The notes beneath the pieces are model-generated. The model was not told the origin of the DNA. It saw only the letters and a list, made by a program, of their open reading frames with translations, and searched no databases. This document shows, in pieces, positions 12,188 to 24,879 of a DNA stretch of 64,000 nt (the first letter of the stretch is position 1; each line of letters begins with the position of its first letter). The stretch comes from Odobenus rosmarus divergens (lineage: Eukaryota > Chordata > Mammalia > Carnivora > Odobenidae): positions 497,187 to 561,186 of the forward strand of contig NW_004451410.1 in the NCBI RefSeq assembly GCF_000321225.1. The letters run 5' to 3'. The position numbers and the translations under genes were made by a program.

Positions 12188-12941
12188 TTTTTTTATTCAT
12201 TAGGGCTTGCTTTTTCTTTTCTTTTTCTTTTCTTTCTTTCTTTCTTTCTTTTTCTTTCTTTCTCAGTTTCAGAGGTAGAGGTCAGCGATTCATCAGTTGC
12301 ACATCACACCCAGTGCTCATTGCATCACGTGCCCTCCTGAATGCCCAACCCCCAGTTACCTCATCCCCCCACCCCTCTCCCCTCCAGCAACGCTGTTTGT
12401 TTCCTGTGATTAAGAGTCTTTTATGGTTTGTCTCCCTCTCTGGTTTCATCTTGTTTTATTTTTCTCTCCCTTCTCCTATGGTCCTCTGTTTTGTTTCTTA
12501 AATTCCACATATGAGTGAGATCATATGATAATTGTCTTTCTCTGGTTGACTTATTTCACTTAGCATAATACCCTCTAGTTCCATCCACGTCGTTGCAAAT
12601 GGTATAAGACTTCATTCTCTTTGATAACTGAGTAATATTCCATTGTGTGTGTGTGTGTGTGTATTACAACTTCTTTATCCATTCATCTGTAAATGGACAT
12701 CTGGGTTCTTTCCATAGTGTGGCTATTGTGGGACATTGCTGCTATAAACATTGGGGGGGGGCATGTGCCCCTTCGAATCACCATGTTTGTATCCTTTGGA
12801 TAAATACCCAGTAGTGCAATTGCTGGATCACAGAGTAGCTCTATTTTTAACTTTTTGAGGAACCTCCATACGGTTTTCCAGAGTGGCTGCACCAGCTTGC
12901 ATTCCCACCAGCAGTGTAAGAGGGTTCCCCTCTCTCCTCAT
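12188..12941 (-). mobile_element. Carnivoran L1, 5'-truncated, with 15-bp target-site duplication
   Basis: Reverse orientation. T-rich (TTTCT)n tail complement (12212-12262), 3' UTR, then ORF2 C-terminus. The minus-strand frame at 12683-12892 reads [20 protein letters not shown], the usual end of L1 ORF2. Flanks AAGAGGCTCGCTCTT (12173-12187) and AAGAGGCTCACTCTT (12942-12956) are the duplicated target with one mismatch. A (TG)n run (12645-12662) and a G8 run lie inside. Confidence 0.93.
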
Positions 12942-12956
12942 AAGAGGCTCACTCTT

Positions 12957-14059
12957 AAAAAAACAAAGGAAGCTATTCACCAACTACTTGCTAAAATAAT
13001 ACCTGTTAGATCACCAATTGGCAGCTCACCTACAAAGGAAGAATGAGTTGTTTGCACCTTCTGGCACTTTAGGGAATCCCTTAGAAGGAGAAGAGAAGGC
13101 CTGGCCTGTGCTTGGGTGAGAAAGAAGAGAGACAGGAGGAAGGGTCGAGAGCAATAAGCATCGTGAGCAGTAGTGTCCTGGTTCCCGAGGGGTGGCTCCT
13201 AGAAACATGCAGCAGCTGCAGTGAACACACTCCAGCACCCCCGCCGCCCCCCTCCCCCGCCCCGTGCTGCCTGGGGCTCTCAGGACACAGGGCAGCCATG
13301 GCGGCCCCACCCCAGTCCCTTTCACAAACATCACAATACCCAGCGAGGGTACCATCTATATTCTAATTCTGCCAACTGGCCCGCCGATACTCCGTACAGC
13401 ATTTTCTCCTCCAGCTCAGCACACCGCCCTGCATCTGGCACTGCATCCCTTTGTCACGTCTGTAGTCATGCTCATTCTGGAATATTCCTATGGCTTGTCA
13501 TTATCTCTTAGGACCTTATATTTCTGAAGAATAGTCTCCTCTCCCTTCCAGTGGCACTGTCCTCATTTAGGGTTGGATGCATTCCTGGCCAGTGAGGCAC
13601 GTAAACGATGCCATGTCCCAATCAGGGCATCCTGCCTGGAGGCGTGCACTCCACTGGCCCCTCACTAGTACTGCAAATGAGCACCCCGTCAGGCATCACC
13701 AGCTTCTCCACTGCCGAGTTACTATGTATGGCTTCCCTTGTGACGACTAATCAGTCTAAGAGGAGAAACACGACGGCCAGCACATACGCTGACCCTCATA
13801 AAATATCCCACTTAGACTCGGCATCCGTGGTGGTTCTGGCCAGAATCAGTGTTCCCCGTGAGGACTGCAGATCATCCACCTCTGGCACTCCCTCCCTGTG
13901 TCACAGTCACCCCCTGGCAGAGGTGTTTTTATAATGCTGGTTCAGATAAAAACCAAGCCTTGGGAAGGACACCTTCATGATAGAAAGGCACTAATTTGTT
14001 CAGTCATCTAAGACATTGCTGAGCACTGTGTCCCACAAAAGGCCTCCTTGCTCTCCCAT
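12957..14059. other. No gene seen: intergenic
   Basis: Contains a proline-coding CCCCCGCC tract (13240-13265) that creates overlapping proline-rich ORFs on the plus strand and opposing ORFs on the minus strand. None is recognised as a gene. Confidence 0.55.
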
Positions 14060-14380
14060 TTATTTACCCTTTAATTATCATTATGGATTCACTGATTCCT
14101 GTTTTTTCCAATGGTTTGTAAGTCATTACTCTACTTACTTGTGTTCCTGCTCAGGTCCGGCTAGCTCTGGCCAATGGGAGCCCTGCCGAGTTGGCCCCTG
14201 CGTCCTTCCGACAAGCCCCATCTTTTTTTTAAAGTCACTCTCTATTTTGTGGCATAAGGCACTCCATACTCACGGACCCACATGTCCTGGCCCTGAAATC
14301 AGCCATTTCCCCGAGAAGACTTGGCTCCTTTCTGTGGGGGCAGTACTTGACAAAGGTCTGGACAAAGTATGCTAACTTCT
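14060..14380 (-). repeat. Old L1M-type fragment (probable)
   Basis: 'tcattatggattcactgatt', then 'ccaatgggagccctgccgag', then 'ctcacggacccacatgtcct' and 'gaaatcagccatttccccga' follow an old mammalian L1 5'/ORF region as I remember it. Orientation inferred. Confidence 0.45.
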
Positions 14381-14786
14381 GTCACAGAGGTGTCCTTTCC
14401 AAGAGCCGGTTGTTATCTGAACCAGCATGATGAAACAAGAGTCTCCCCGTGTTCACTCTCTGGAACAAAGAGTACTAGAGCTCAGGCTAAGAGAAGGAAA
14501 ACAACACAGGAACTCTGACAGAGGGCTGGGCTCACACATGCAAAATGGTACTGCTGTGTGCTGCCTCACCAAAGAAGCCGCCTGCTTGGGCGGGACAGGG
14601 GTCCCATGATCTGCTGTCTGCCACTGGTCACCTGGATGTTCACCTTCTTTGTGGTTTTGGACAGAAAGCTGTCAGGTTGTTTTAACTAGAAAATGGAGCA
14701 GTGACCTTGCTGGGATGCTCATGGAAACCATGGGGCCACGACCCGAATTCGTCTTTTGTCATCATGGTGAGGAAATGAATTCAATG
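14381..14786. other. No gene seen
   Basis: Unique intergenic sequence ending in the left target-site copy of the next SINE. Confidence 0.55.
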
Positions 14787-15004
14787 ACAGGGCGCCTGGG
14801 TGGCTCAGCCGGTTAAGCGGCCGACTCCTGATTTCGGTTCAGGTTGTGATCGCAGGGTCCTGGGATCAAGCCCCGCGTCGGGCTCCAGGCTCTGTGGACA
14901 GTCTGCTTGAGGAGTCTCTCCTTCTTCCTCTGCCCCACCCCCTCGGCCCTCTCTCTCCCTCAAATAAATAAACAAACCTTTAAAAAATAAATAAATAATA
15001 AATT
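14787..15004 (+). mobile_element. CAN-SINE
   Basis: Head GGGCGCCTGGGTGGCTCAGC, body with a CTCCAGGCTCTGTGGACAGT variant, and a long AATAAATAAATAATAAATT tail. Direct repeats AATTCAATG at 14778-14786 and 15005-15013. Confidence 0.95.
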
Positions 15005-15079
15005 AATTCAATGGTGCCCTATTTGCGAATCTGGAACAGCACTGGCACCAAAGAGCTCACAGCCCATTTACTTTTTCTT

Positions 15080-15400
15080 CTTTAAACATCGTATTGTGAA
15101 AAATTTACAACATGCACAAACAGGAAGAGCCCCATGTGGCCTCACCCACTATTCTTTTTTCATCGCCCTACCCCATGCTCCCCCCCCTACTTTTTGGCAA
15201 GAAAATACTAAAGCAAAGTGTAAACAAACTTGAATACAAGTCTCTCACAGTTGAGGACAATACCATTATCATCTGCAGCAAAACTTAAAGGAATAACCTG
15301 ATTCACCAGTATCATCTAGTAGTACCCAGTCCATTCTCTCCAATTATCTCCAAAATGTCTCTTTACACTTTGTTTAAATTAGGATCTAAACAAACAAGGC
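15080..15400 (-). repeat. Old L1 3' UTR fragment (probable)
   Basis: 'tattgtgaaaaatttacaac', then 'accattatcatctgcag' and 'accagtatcatctag' resemble the 3' region of old L1M elements in reverse orientation. Confidence 0.45.
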
Positions 15401-16193
15401 CGACACACTTTACCTGATGGATCTAGCTCTTAAGAGAAGTTTAACCCATGCGACCTCCTCCCCTTTTAATGCCACTTACTGGTTGAAGACACTGAGTTCT
15501 GATGGAATTTCCCACGTCCTGGATGTGGCTGGGCGTCAAGTCAGCCCTTAATATATGAGGAGAGATGATCCAGGGACCCAGGGAGAGGCAGACCTGGTAG
15601 ATGATGAGGTGATAAGAAGAGAGAAAGGGCACAGGCCCGCGTGCCATTGAGAGGGTGACAACTGTTCGAAGAGGCAGAAAGAGACAAGGCAGACTGCACT
15701 GCTTGCTAAGGGAACCCCTCTAGGAATTATGACACAGGTCAGCCAGAAGCTGCCCGCACCCACAAGCTGGGGCGCAGGGATCAGAGGAAAAGCAGTCTTC
15801 TCTTTCAGAGTTGTGGAAGGAGGTGGCCAAATCTCCCCAAGGCTTCTACGTGTGCCGCCAGCATTCGTGTCTGACGAACCGTGCTCTCTGCGGTGGTTCC
15901 TATCACCAGAAGGCACCCCGTGAGCATCGTCCGAAAACCGAAAACATGTCAGTTCAGCTTACAGCCTTCCCGACAAAACACTCCTCAAAATCGCTTGTCT
16001 ATGTTTATTTTTACTTAGTTGACACCATTACCTTGATCTTCTTTTGTTTGTTTAAATATCTGGGTGTGTTAGGAGGCCAAGATCCAGGGGGTACAGAGAG
16101 ATGCATGACTCGTTGTCATGCAGGAAAATGCTGGCCACTCAGATCCTCCCTGACCCGCTGTCTCGAATGGGACACATCCCTCCTTCTTCCTGG
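15401..16193. other. No gene seen: intergenic
   Basis: Overlapping ORFs on both strands (15548-15916 minus, 15811-16293 plus) have no recognisable similarity. The latter runs into the MLT1 LTR. Confidence 0.55.
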
Positions 16194-16820
16194 ATTCGTT
16201 TCCTGGGGCTGCCATAACAAGAGACCACAAACCAGGTGGTTTCAGACAACAGAAATGTATTCTCTCATAGTGCCGGAGGCCAGAGGTGCATAATACAGGT
16301 GTGGACAGGGCTGTGCTCCCTCCGAAACCTGCGGGAGTGGGGAGCCTTCCTGCCTCTTCCAGCTTCTGGTAGCTGTGGGCAGTCCCTGCCGCTCCTTGGC
16401 TCCCGGCTGGACTACTCATCTCTCGCCCTCAGCATGGCCGTCTCCATGTGCACCCCTGTCCTCACACAGCCGTCTGTTCATGAGGACCGACCGAATCAGG
16501 GGTCCGCCCTCTCCACTTGACCTCATCACAACTGATAACATCTGTAACAGCCCTATTTCTGAACAACCCCATCCTCAGCGACCAGGGATTTATTTATTTA
16601 TTTGAGAGAGAGAATGAGAGAGAGAGAGCACGAGAGGGGGGAGGGTCAGAGGGAGAAGCAGACTCCCCGCCGAGCAGGGAGCCCGATGCGGGACTCGATC
16701 CCAGGACTCCAGGATCATGACCTGAGCTGAAGGCAGTCGCTTAACCAACTGAGCCACCCAGGCGCCCGGGACTTGGACTTCTATGTGTCTTTGGGGGGAG
16801 ATGTAATTCAATCCTTGACA
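16194..16820 (-). mobile_element. MLT1-type LTR (reverse), split by a SINE
   Basis: 'gtttcctggggctgccataa', then 'caacagaaatgtattctctc', then 'cctcttccagcttctggtag' and 'ttgacctcatcacaactgat' are reverse MLT1 order. After the SINE at 16588-16768 the LTR resumes with 'acttctatgtgtctttgggg' and 'tgtaattcaatcc'. The SINE is therefore younger than the LTR. Confidence 0.85.
16588..16768 (-). mobile_element. CAN-SINE inserted in the MLT1 LTR
   Basis: Reverse orientation: ATTTATTTATTTGAGAGAG tail complement, GAGCAGGGAGCCCGATGCGG body, GAGCCACCCAGGCGCCCG head complement. Confidence 0.95.
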
Positions 16821-16912
16821 TTCTTCTTCCACATATGAGTTCAGTATAACTTAAGCATACATATAGGTAGCTCCAAATAAAGTACAGACTACCAACCTCC
16901 CCTCAACCTAAA

Positions 16913-17100
16913 GATTTATTTTATTTATTTATTTTAGAGAGAGAGAGAGAGCATGGTAGGGGTGCAGAAGGAGAGCGAGAGAGGGGATCCCACTCCAGAG
17001 CGCGGAGCCCGACACGAGACTCGGTCTCACAACCCTGAGATCATGACCTGAACCGAAATTAAGAGTTGAACACTCAACTGACTGAGCCACCCAGGTGCCC
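16913..17100 (-). mobile_element. CAN-SINE with 20-bp target-site duplication
   Basis: Reverse orientation, ending GAGCCACCCAGGTGCCCC. The 20-bp flanks starting CAACCTCCCCTCAAC are at 16893-16912 and 17101-17120 and differ at one position. Confidence 0.95.
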
Positions 17101-17120
17101 CAACCTCCCCTCAACTTAAA

Positions 17121-19185
17121 ATAATCTGTCTGCCTTATCCAAACTGACATAGGAAATTCTACGGGCCACCAATATCTTGAGGCTGTGTGTGATGCCACTA
17201 ACCTAGAAAACAGCACATCAACCTTCAGTTGTGTGTCCAGAATAAATGCAGGCCCTCCTATGAGCCAGGCTGGAGCATAAAATGCTGATATCAGAGGGGA
17301 AAACGAGTACAAGAAGCAGGGCCAAGACCCCAGACCAGAGCTGTGAGACTCAGACTCACGGGCCCACTGGCTCCAGCACGCACTGCTGAGCAGCCTTCGT
17401 GCGGTGCTGAGCAGCCTTCGTGCGGTGCTGAGCATGGCGGGTGGCCGGGTTTCAGCCTCCTCCGTAGGTGAGGGAGCTCAGCTGCTATGGGGGCAGAGGG
17501 GGCGAGGTTCGACGATGGGGCATTGCTCACGAAGCGGTAGGTATTGCCACCTGTCCCCAAATTCTGTAGGTTTTTAAAAAGTGAGGGGTCAACATCTGAA
17601 ACATGAGAAAAGATGGCATCGTTCTTCGGAAGTAAGTAACTCACATCCGTATGTACGAGACGTGGCATTTACAGGTTCTCAACCTATCAGAGCCCCTACC
17701 AACCCACTTAAAACTGATATTTGGGAATGCTATTTTCATCTGACGACTCCTAGATGATATAACTCATAAATACTTTCAGGAAGAATAATCATGATGACCA
17801 AAGTCTAATAGAAAGAAAAATAAAACAAAAGCAACTCATAATTAATATTTATTTCAATCTGTAAATGCTTGGTGGGTACAGTTATGAGAGGAGACAAGAA
17901 GGTCTCCGCACATCCCCGAACTACCCCCAAAGTACCATCTGCCCTGAGAAGTACTGGGTCACAGACTGGACCACAGAGATGCCCCGACGCCAGGGGACCT
18001 GTCCATGGGGTGCCGAAGGCTGTGGCGATGATACTCTGCCGAGCCAGAAAGCTAGCTCCTCACAGCATGTGCACTAGAAGATAACAGAACGTATTGGCCA
18101 GCTAGAAGAAAAGGAAGAAAAAACAAAGCAAACTCACTGGGGAAGTAACGTTAGAAGAAAGAGATCATGACAGAGAACTAGGCGGACAATCGCCCCTGGA
18201 GATGGCTCTGACCCTGCTGGGTTCCAGGTTCAACGTCATCCCTGGGTACCTTACACCGTCCCATCTTTTCTTTAACTCAACTTCATGCCTGAAAGTCAAC
18301 ACGGTCCTAATATTGCAGTGTACAGGAAGTTTTGATGAGGCTTTTTTTTTTTTTTAAAGCTAATAGAAATTCTACCCCACTGCCTGTGGGAAACATGATG
18401 CTAACGGGGAGGGGAGCACTAACTGTGAGGAGGTATAATTTTTAGTTGTTTGTCAGTCACAAACTCAATACAAAGCTTTAGGCAAAAATATATTAACACC
18501 GCATCATGGCAAATGCCCTTTCCTCCGTTAAAGACTGGAAAACTGAACTCCCTCGACTCCTAGCGACCTTGACCCGCACCCACGCGTGCACAGGGGGGAA
18601 GGTGCCCCGGGAAGGGTTGCCTCTGCCCATCAGCCTCACGGCACCTTCTGGCAAAGCTCCGCTCCCAGCTATGGCATGGGCACTGCCCAGCAGGTCAGGT
18701 TTTCAACCTCAAAGGAAAGCAGAGCCGGTGAATGAACAGATTTGTCAACGCTGCCGTGTGGGACTTTGCTCTAGGCTCGCCTCCACCCAGTCCAACAGCT
18801 CTCGGATTTGGATTTGCAGCACAGGTGGGGCAGCGGACTCCATCCCAGCGAGGTCTGTTTGATGTGCGTTTCCTTCCTGCTGAGCTTGCCCTCACTCGCC
18901 TGGGTTTGCGGGGTCAGCTAGGCCCAGAGGGGGCCCAAGGAGCTCCACAGATAATGTCCCGGCCAGCACCGGGGCACCAGGTTGGTGTCACGATGCCATT
19001 TTTCCAGAATAGAAATGTCGATCTGGATCTGGTGGTGCTTTAATGTTAATATTTTCTTTCCCTCCTGGGAGTGGGATCACCAATTACTGGCACGGTATTT
19101 TTCTGCTTTAAAAGTTAATTAATTAAACAACGGGTCCTAGGCCACATTCTCCCTGAAATTCTGCTCCAATATGAGATTTAGTCAC
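17121..19185. other. No gene seen: intergenic
   Basis: Holds the small tandem repeat at 17384 and a T12 run near 18343. ORFs here (for example 17291-17668 minus and 18506-18862 plus) have no recognisable product. Confidence 0.55.
17384..17434. repeat. 21-bp tandem repeat, 2.4 copies
   Basis: The unit starting TGCTGAGCAGCCTTCGTGCG is at 17384-17404 and 17405-17425, exactly repeated, followed by a partial third copy (TGCTGAGCA). Confidence 0.95.
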
Positions 19186-19618
19186 TGTTAGGGGTTGGAT
19201 TTTTCCTCCCAAATTCATACGTTGAAGTCCTAAAGCCCACTACCTCAGAATGTGAACTTGTTTGGAAACAGGGTCATTGCAGATATAATTAGTTAAGAGG
19301 AGGTCACACTGGAGTGGGGTGGACCCTCATCCAGTAGGACTGGTGTCCAGACAGAGACACAGAAGGGGGACACCAGGTGAAGATGAAGAAAGAGATGAGT
19401 GTGACACAGCAATAGCCAGGGGAGGCCAAGGATTGCCAGCAAGCCACCAGAAGCCGGGACAGAGGCCTGAAGCACCCTCCCCCTCCCAGCCTCAGGGGGA
19501 ACGAGCCCGCTGACACCTTGATCTTGGACATCCAGCTCCAGAACTGTGAGACAATAAATTCCTATTTAAACCACCCACCTCTGGTAGTTTGTGAAGGCAG
19601 CCCTGGCACATGAATACA
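19186..19618 (+). mobile_element. MLT1-type solo LTR
   Basis: Begins TGTTAGGGGTTGGATTTTTC and includes 'ccaaattcatacgttgaagt', 'attagttaagaggaggtcac' and 'aggattgccagcaagccacc'. It has an AATAAA polyadenylation signal (19553-19558) and ends 'gcagccctggcacatgaata'. Near full length (433 bp). Confidence 0.9.
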
Positions 19619-19908
19619 TTTATTTAAATTGATTTTTGAATTTAAATATTGGCCATCTAACAAAGTACAACAGATTATTAGTATGTAACATATAAAATTC
19701 ATAAGGAGAGGCATTTCTCATCCCAACAGTTACAGTTTTTAATTACAGAAAATAGGAATGTATTGTCTATCAGAAACTCCCCCTATGGGCTCTACTCATC
19801 AAAACCTGATTCTTTCTCAGGAATATCCCTGGCATTCCCAGGAGGCCCATGTGGCGTGTTTTGAGCAGAAATGATGAAGAAGAGGTCAAGCAGAAGTTGT
19901 TATAAGCA

Positions 19909-20100
19909 GGGGCACCTGGATGGCGCAGTCGCTGGAGAGTCCCACTCTTGGCTTGGTTTCAGCTCAGGTCCTGATCTCAGGGTCGTGAGATCGAGCCCCG
20001 AGTTGGGCTCTGAGCTCAGTGCAGAATCTGCTTTAGTTTCTCTCGCCCTCTCCCCTCCCCTACTTTCTCTCTCAAATAAATAAATAAATCTTTAAAAAAG
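19909..20100 (+). mobile_element. CAN-SINE
   Basis: Head GGGCACCTGGATGGCGCAGT, GAGATCGAGCCCCGAG (box B region), AATAAATAAATAAATC tail. Imperfect flanking repeats AGTTGTTATAAG / AGTTGTACCATAAG. Confidence 0.93.
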
Positions 20101-20114
20101 TTGTACCATAAGAA

Positions 20115-21884
20115 ACACCCACCTCCAACTATGACCCGGGAAAACCAATGCAACAGAATAATTCCAACTAACTAGTTGTGTCCAAATCAATCAGGACAAC
20201 ATGAGATGCTTCTCTCCTATTCATCCTCTGTCCCTGGACTTTTCCAGGAAAGTTGACTGTAAGGTGAGTCTGCCTCGTATTTGCCCCCAAATAACCTACC
20301 TCTGAACTCTTGGTTTATAGCACAGGTTTTGTTATCGATTAGATGTTTTATCACCGTATGTTTTATTATACTAGTGACTCAGGTTGGTTAAGAAATTAGT
20401 TTCCAGTTTGCTAGTTTAGCTTGCATGATCTTAGAAAGGGTTTCCAGAAGGGTTTCTTGGCATGCTTTCTCCAAAGAGAGCTCAATTATTTCCTGAAAGT
20501 AAAAGCTGAGAGGTTTATGTCATGTGAAATTATAATAATAATTCAATGGTATCGTACGCAAAATGAGAATATAAATCTTGTTCATCATTTAATTGTTTGG
20601 CTAAACTTAAAACCAATAAAGGCAGACAGACATAGAAGATATTAAATATATTTTCTTTCTTTTCTCCTGCCCACACAAGAGTTAAAGGCAGCTGGGGCCT
20701 AGAGAGGCAAGGCCCCAGGTCAGCCTTTAGCCTCTAAGGGGAAGCAATTACAATGAGAATACTTTAATCACCCAAATAGCATGCCCTGCACAATGATGGG
20801 GACACATCCCCACATCACAAAGGCAAATGCCAAGAGATGCTTGGAATCTGACTCTCACTATTAAAATCTCATACAATCCTTCATTTTACACCCCTCAGAA
20901 AGAAGGTGTATGGGTTTTAATAGCTCCTTGACCTTCAGCCCTGACAGTGGAAGTGAAGACCTCGCTGGCCATACCAACAATTGAGCTGTCCCTGCATATG
21001 TTTGGGCTCAGGAAGGAGCGTGTCCCCTTCTCTCTGGGGACAGGGTTTGAAACTGACAAATCAGGGGGCAGGAGGAGGGGCATGTTTCACCAATAAACAG
21101 AGCTCAGTTAAACCTGCACAGGTGCATGACTTATGATTTCTCTCTCCCCACATGAGCCAATGCCAGTTACCTGATGAAACATGATGACTCGGTGCTAATG
21201 AATGATGGCTCCTGGTTGAGCCTGCAGTTCATAAGCGCAACATCAGCGTTAGCCAGAAAGCTCAGCGGTCTACAGAGCACACATTCTAACCCAGAAACAC
21301 TGCCTGTGGCCCGCAAACTGGCACAGATCTAACTTATCCCACCACCCACAAATCCTTTTGGCTGTTCCCAAATATTTACTCCGAGTTAAAAAATATTTGT
21401 GTGCGCCGTGAGGGCCCCTCGATGCATTCTCAGTATTTATGGGAAGGCCGTTGTTCGGGGCCATGCCAATGTTGGGGGAACATCCATGACAAGGATGGGT
21501 GCCCCCCAAAGAAAAGTGTCCGTCCCCTGACCCCCGACACTGATGGTTCCCACATGAAGGGGGCTCCTGAGTGCTAACCTGCTCCCTCTTGCTGACCTGA
21601 GCTGGGATTTGCTCTGAATTGTAACTCTTCCAGGCTGGGGCCGACGGACGTGGTGGTCAATGAAGCCAAGGGCATCCACACCTGTCTCCCGTGGGCTGGC
21701 CACACCGGGGGCTGGCCACAGGAGCAAACTCTTGTATCTCTGGTACTGCCCGGGACCCGGCAAGAGCAGCACAAAGATGGTTTCGAGCCATCAGCACCTG
21801 GGGTTTAGTGAGGGAGGGAGATTCCCCTTCCTTGGGGCATGGTTCTAAGGTCCAGCTTGTGTTCCCCACCTGTCTTTTGAGTAG
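20115..21884. other. No gene seen: intergenic
   Basis: Unique sequence, AT-rich at 20280-20900 and GC-richer at 21430-21850, where ORFs overlap on both strands without a recognisable product. Confidence 0.55.
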
Positions 21885-22440
21885 CAAGTGATGAAAAACC
21901 ACCTAAAACTGACTTACACAATCAAGGGGATTTATGAATTTCAACTCTCAGGTTGAACTGAAAGAAACTGCCATTCTTGTAGATCAACACTTGTCAAATT
22001 GTCAGCAGTATTCTATGCTTCCGACGTTCTAAAAAGCCAGGAGAGATCATTTTAGCTTCAGGAGAGGCATGATCCAGCAGCTTAGCAAGTGTCTCCAAGG
22101 ACTCAGATTTCCCCATCTTTCCAGTCTGCCTTCCATGGGGACAGGCTCCTCTCAGACATCGTGAGTCCTCACCCCAGCAGGACCCAAGGTATCTCATGAT
22201 GTCAAAAGGGCTGCAACGTGCCAAAACATACATCTGTACACCCTATCATCCAGGAGAGGAGAAACAGTCTTTTCAGAAGCACACGCAAGAGGGAAGGAGC
22301 ACGACCTTTCCACAAACACTGGCAAACAGCTCTTTTGTTTCCAGTTCTGACAGTGAAATACTTTTAGTATATGTGCTGCCAAAGCGAGCACTGACAGTGA
22401 AATACTTTTTCACTATAGTCAGGAGATTTTTTTTTTTTTT
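21885..22440. other. Possible old interspersed repeat; no gene seen
   Basis: 'tgatgaaaaaccacctaaaa', then 'tagcttcaggagaggcatga', then 'ccttccatggggacaggctc' look like an ancient mammalian interspersed repeat I cannot name. Includes an internal short duplication of 'actgacagtgaaatactttt' near 22350/22390 and ends in a T20 run. Confidence 0.35.
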
Positions 22441-23224
22441 TTTTTAGCTCAAGCTCATCAGGGCTCATCCTGGAGTTAGGAGGAGGGTCAATCCCACCCA
22501 TATCACATAGCTGAGAGCAAGGGAGGCTGGTCTCCTGCCAGTCAAATCTGGGTGCGGCAACCAGACGGGAACGGACACTTGGTGGCAGAGAGGAGATGCC
22601 CAGGGCAGGCTGCTAGTGCTTCGTGGATGTGACCAGAACAAGACTTGACATTCAGTAAGTGCCCTGAGTGTTAGCGGCCACCTCGTGGGAGGAAGGCCAT
22701 GGGGCCAAAGGACCTTACTCCCTGCCAGTGGGGCCATGTGGGCCTCAAGCAGGTCTTTGAGAGGACACTGGACAGTGCGCCGGTGCCCAGCTGGGGACAC
22801 GGAACCCTGCCACGTGCATGGTCTCCGACCGGCCTGGTGTCTTGGTGCTGCCCAGGCCACTCTCCTTCCCTTCCGCACGGCCCTCCTCACTCTCTCCCCC
22901 ACCACCTCCCCCTCACGGAAGATGAGAGGCGCGGATTCCCGTTTCCCTTTCTCCTCTTTCCAACTCTTCTGGAACATTCCAGCTTCCTTGGCCCTTCCAG
23001 CCCAGGGACCTGTGGCCACCAAGCAGCCCCCTTCTCCCGCACCCTCCAGCCCCTGCCCATGGCCCCAGCGGTCCCCCACCCGCTCCCCCATCACCCCAGT
23101 GCTCTGGACAAAGCAGTCTCCCCCGAGAGCGCCAGCCATGTCCTGCCGACGTCCTCGGGCACAATGAGTCTCAGTCCTGGCCCATGGGCTCAGAGCCAGC
23201 CTGGCATGGGTCCCAGCTGTCATT
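22441..23224. other. No gene supported: GC-rich stretch with opposing ORFs
   Basis: The longest ORF of the window (252 codons, minus, 22465-23223) lies here, opposite plus-strand ORFs of 160 and 177 codons. No domain or family is recognisable, and no splice or promoter context is seen. GC-rich sequence with few stop codons explains it. Confidence 0.55.
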
Positions 23225-23350
23225 GTTGGTGACCCTGGCGGAGTTCTCTCTTGGCCTCTGGTGCTTCATCTTCAACAAGGAGATTATAGCAGGTTCCCAC
23301 CTCCTGTGTGTGTGAGGAGGATTGGGCGAGGTCCTAATGTGACACCCTCC
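23225..23350 (+). repeat. MIR fragment
   Basis: 'ctctggtgcttcatcttcaa', then 'aaggagattatagcaggttc', then 'gtgaggaggattgggcgagg' follow MIR order. Confidence 0.55.
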
Positions 23351-24439
23351 AAAGCGCGCCTGGCCCGTGGCAGACTTGCTCTTCTCCGTCCCTCCAGGGA
23401 CATTTCTGTGGCAGTCTCTCTGTCGGGCTCTGAGCCCTGCACACCCTTGGCCTCCCTGCTACCTCAGTGCTCAGCTTCCTTCCAGGCCTCCCTGTCCCCT
23501 AGATGGAGAACTGACAGCTTTTGTCTCCAACCTGGACGACAGGACACCACCAACTCCCAGATGCCCAAGCCAGCCTCCTGGAACCTTCTCCAGCTTGCTC
23601 ATGTCTCAAAGGGTTTGTACCTCCAGGGCTTTCTACAAAAACTGATGTGTGGAAACTTCTCCCTCGACTGAATGGGTGGATGGAAGGTCTCTGGTCAAGG
23701 GATTCAGAAAGAGTATGGAGTCACAGGGTCATACTTGAGGTCATGACAACAGTCGCCTTCCTCCAGGTGGTATGAATAGGGGAGAGCAGACAGAGCCTTA
23801 GGGAACAACCCACTCAGGGGGCTGGCGGGCTATTCCTCCAAAGGCCTCCGGAGGAACACTGCCGACGTGGGGCCCGAGCTTCTCCATTTAACAAACTCAC
23901 GGATGCTGCTGGTCTGCACAACAGACATGGGGTAGTCTGGGTGGAGGCCTTGAGGATTTCCTTTAAAAGTGAGTTCAAAAATATTTTACTACAATAAAAA
24001 CACTAATAGTACATAAGGGACTACATTCAGTAAAGAGGCAGCCTTCTGCTTTTTGATCTAGACAGATTTCTGCTATTTATTATAAAGTGAAAAACCATCT
24101 TTCCAATGTGATTCCACTTTTCTAAAGGAACATGGGAAGTAATTCTGGAAGAATATATATATTGAGACGCTAACTGTAGTTACTTCTAGGTGGCTACCAA
24201 TTTAAATTTTATTTTCATATATTTCTGATTTATACGTTTTTCTTTTTTTCTATAAATATGTACAAAGGTAATAACTGTAATTTAAAAAGGCCCACTCTGA
24301 AAAGTCTAAATACACAAAAGCACATTTATAAAGACATGTATTTATTCCTAGGCTTGGGTACCTGCTCTTGGCCACCCACACTCTATAATCTGCAGAAAGC
24401 GCCCTCTAAATGCAAGTCGGATGATGGCTGTTGAAGCCA
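23351..24439. other. No gene seen: intergenic
   Basis: GC-rich at first and AT-rich after 23950. No named element or gene. Confidence 0.55.
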
Positions 24440-24790
24440 GCCTGGCCTCCTTGTTCCTCTTCAAAAATGCCAGGCACACTGTTGCCGCAGGTCCTTTGCA
24501 CTTGCTGTCCTGGCTCAGGGAATGCTTTCCAACAGACCTCTGTGTGACTCGTTCCCTCACTTCATGCCGATCTGCACCCAGAGGTCTCCAGTTCACAGAG
24601 GATTTTCTAAGCCCTCGAGAATCACACCCCATTCTCTGTACGCTGCCTCCTCCTTCACTTGATTATACCATTCACCGACTGGTGCTCCATGCATGTCTCT
24701 TATTTGCAGGTCCCATGGATGCAGCCTCCTGAGGGTGGGGACTGTGGCATCCTGTTCAGGCCTGTATCCCCAGGCCAAGATGGTTCCCAA
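24440..24790 (+). repeat. L2 fragment
   Basis: 'ggtcctttgcacttgctgtc', then 'tgtgtgactcgttccctcac', then 'gaggtctccagttcacagag' and 'gcctgtatccccaggcc' are the L2 ORF2 end and 3' UTR in forward order. Confidence 0.65.
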
Positions 24791-24879
24791 CTCAATGCAT
24801 AGTTGGGGGGTAAATTTTAGGGACAGTTGTGACCCGAAGAGGGATGATTTTTCCTTCATTCTTACACTTCCTAAGGTTA

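Noticed and set aside
22465..23223. Longest ORF of the window, 252 codons on the minus strand, as a possible gene
   Set aside because: Opposing plus-strand ORFs of 160 and 177 codons cover the same GC-rich bases. There is no recognisable domain or known family and no splice or promoter context. Chance lack of stops in GC-rich DNA is enough.
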